This document shows, one piece after another, positions 6,458-7,444 of a stretch of 7,444 bases of DNA. A program made the position numbers and the translations under genes. The notes beneath the pieces were generated by a model. The model was not told the origin of the DNA. It did no database searches and saw only the letters and a list, made by a program, of their open reading frames with translations. Each line of letters opens with the position of its first letter. Position 1 is the first letter of the stretch. The DNA is taken from NCBI GenBank assembly GCA_035761045.1, contig DASTRU010000249.1, forward strand, positions 1-7,444, in the 5' to 3' direction. The DNA is from DASTRU01 sp035761045. Lineage in GTDB: Bacteria > Pseudomonadota > Gammaproteobacteria > Burkholderiales > Burkholderiaceae_E.

Positions 6458-7282
6458 TTAGATCACGGCGTGGGCTTGTAACGCCACTTCCTCAACGTTG
6501 CTTAAATTTCCTTGGGGAAAAAACGCACGTTCTCGCACGTCGATCCGTCCATTAGTCAGCACGGAAACAACAGTCGAGCTGCGCGTGCCATATGTCGGCG
6601 TTGCAATGAAGATCGGGGAAAGCACGCGTTCCCACTCGACCGGTACCCCCGTGGAAGGTAGGTCGGAGTCCGACGCCGGCGTGGTGTCGGCTAGCAAATC
6701 AAACAGCGCATCGAACGGCACCGAGTTCGCATCGGCTCGCGCAAGCGCGATCGAGAACGCGGAAACGCCACGCACCACCTTCGGCCACGGCGTATCCAAG
6801 CTGGCGTTCGATAAGCCATACACGCCTGCCGTCAACTTACGCGGCGCGTGCTTGCCGCGATTGGAGTACCACCACAATTGCGGATCGTCCCCGCGCAACT
6901 CGCCGACTAATAAATTAAAACCGTTGTAACGCTGCGCGCGCGATTGCACATCGAGTAAGTATTCCGCTGGCGGCAATGTGCTTGCGAGAAAGCCGGTGGT
7001 GAGTCCGCCGCGCGATAAGGCGGTGGGCGAGCGTTCTTGCGGGCCTCGTACATTGGTGATCGCGGCGAACCGGCCTTGCCGCGTCACGCCCATCCACGTT
7101 CCGGGTAAGCCCAGCGCGCTTAAGGGCGCGCCATCGTCCACGCCCGCGAACACTTCGGGCCGACGCGGCCATACATGCAAGCGCCCGGTGGGACGATGAA
7201 AGAATTCGTCGCGATTGGCGGCCACGGTGAATCGCCGGCCTTCGCTCGCATGGGGTCGCCATTCAAACAACATCAAGCACAT
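6458..7282 (-). CDS. NRDE/TANGO2 family protein
   Basis: This protein of 274 residues belongs to the NRDE family, whose eukaryotic member is TANGO2. The N-terminus MCLMLFEWRP, the diagnostic ANRDEFFHRPT (residues 22-32, NRDE at 23-26), the GTWMGVTRQGRFAAITNVR block (61-79), YNGFNLLVGEL and YGLSNASLDTPWPKV all match the family. Cys2 directly after Met is conserved in the family and is consistent with a proposed Ntn-hydrolase-like fold, in which Met removal would expose Cys. The biochemical role is not settled; heme or lipid handling has been proposed for relatives. It has no signal peptide, so cytosolic. The start is supported by GGGATGA about 9 bases upstream. It lies 6 bases after the stop of the upstream minus-strand frame and probably forms an operon with it. 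Confidence 0.93.
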   Translation of the reverse strand: MCLMLFEWRPHASEGRRFTVAANRDEFFHRPTGRLHVWPRRPEVFAGVDDGAPLSALGLPGTWMGVTRQGRFAAITNVRGPQERSPTALSRGGLTTGFLASTLPPAEYLLDVQSRAQRYNGFNLLVGELRGDDPQLWWYSNRGKHAPRKLTAGVYGLSNASLDTPWPKVVRGVSAFSIALARADANSVPFDALFDLLADTTPASDSDLPSTGVPVEWERVLSPIFIATPTYGTRSSTVVSVLTNGRIDVRERAFFPQGNLSNVEEVALQAHAVI

Positions 7283-7288
7283 CGACAG

Positions 7289-7444
7289 TCATCCCATTTG
7301 CGCGAAACGCTCGATATGGCGTTCGCCGTCGATCACCGCGGCACGGCGGCGGCCCTGGAACAGCCCCGCGTCCTCGCCGGACAGACCCGCGGCCAGCGGT
7401 CCGTGCTTGTTGATGTTGCCGACGATGTCGCGGTTGATGCGACC
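7289..7444 (-). CDS. ArgB-like (acetylglutamate kinase) fragment joined to an unrelated C-terminal tail, partial
   Basis: This minus-strand frame is open from the right edge to a TGA at 7289-7291 and encodes 51 residues. Residues 1-41 (bases 7322-7444) match an internal part of acetylglutamate kinase of the actinobacterial type: NRDIVGNINKHGPLAAGLSG, then EDAGLF, RRR and VIDGE. In real ArgB this region lies near the middle and is followed by a VDIGLVGD-like segment. Here the frame instead runs into RHIERFAQMG and stops, so more than 100 residues of the kinase are missing. The last ten residues are probably the genuine end of another gene that precedes the NRDE gene by 6 bases. Either an assembly or recombination junction lies near 7320-7330, or this is a decayed argB. 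The ArgB similarity is recognised from memory, not from a search. Confidence 0.6.
   Translation of the reverse strand, partial: GRINRDIVGNINKHGPLAAGLSGEDAGLFQGRRRAAVIDGERHIERFAQMG

Noticed and set aside
6498..6929. Plus-strand open frame of 143 residues opposite the NRDE gene
   Set aside because: The minus-strand NRDE protein has clear family motifs; the plus frame has none and no ribosome binding site.
1..7444. CRISPR array, tRNA/rRNA, transposase or phage genes, defence system
   Set aside because: No periodic repeats, no tRNA-like sequence, no terminal inverted repeats and no such protein motifs were seen; nearly all bases belong to the genes listed.

Overview
The window reads as chromosomal DNA of a GC-rich proteobacterium, most likely a betaproteobacterium of the Burkholderiales type. 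This rests on the ligA-def gene order, the style of the LivHMGF and hormone-sensitive-lipase-like proteins, and an outer-membrane protein with a C-terminal aromatic residue. The genus cannot be told from the sequence. It is almost wholly coding, with no RNA genes, CRISPR array, insertion sequence or long repeat.

Plus strand, 1-5824: one tightly packed run of eight genes. It starts with the 3' end of ligA (NAD-dependent DNA ligase), then def (peptide deformylase). Next come four genes for a branched-chain/hydrophobic amino-acid type (HAAT) ABC transporter: livH and livM permeases, livG and livF ATPases. The run ends with an alpha/beta hydrolase of the hormone-sensitive lipase family and a small ElaA/YjcF-like GNAT acetyltransferase. 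Six of the seven junctions are stop/start overlaps (ATGA, GTGA, TGATG or 8 bases) and the other is a 9-base gap, so the run is probably translationally coupled and transcribed from a promoter left of the window. No substrate-binding protein gene lies in it.

Minus strand, 7444-5821: a partial reading frame whose visible portion matches acetylglutamate kinase (ArgB) and then changes to an unrelated short tail. It is followed by an NRDE/TANGO2-family gene and a small secreted beta-barrel-like protein with a strong Shine-Dalgarno sequence. The barrel gene and the GNAT gene converge and share the palindrome TTAA as overlapping stop codons.

The most interesting signal is in the two ATPases. LivG keeps Walker A, Q-loop, Walker B and the H-loop His but has a degenerate signature motif (LGQAQ). 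LivF keeps a perfect LSGGE signature but has Arg for the Walker A Lys and Gly at the H-loop position. In a head-to-tail dimer all the losses fall in the same composite ATP site, leaving one intact and one degenerate site. That asymmetry is well known in some ABC exporters but would be unusual for a LivGF importer. The second point is the ArgB-like right edge, which looks like an assembly chimera or recombination junction.
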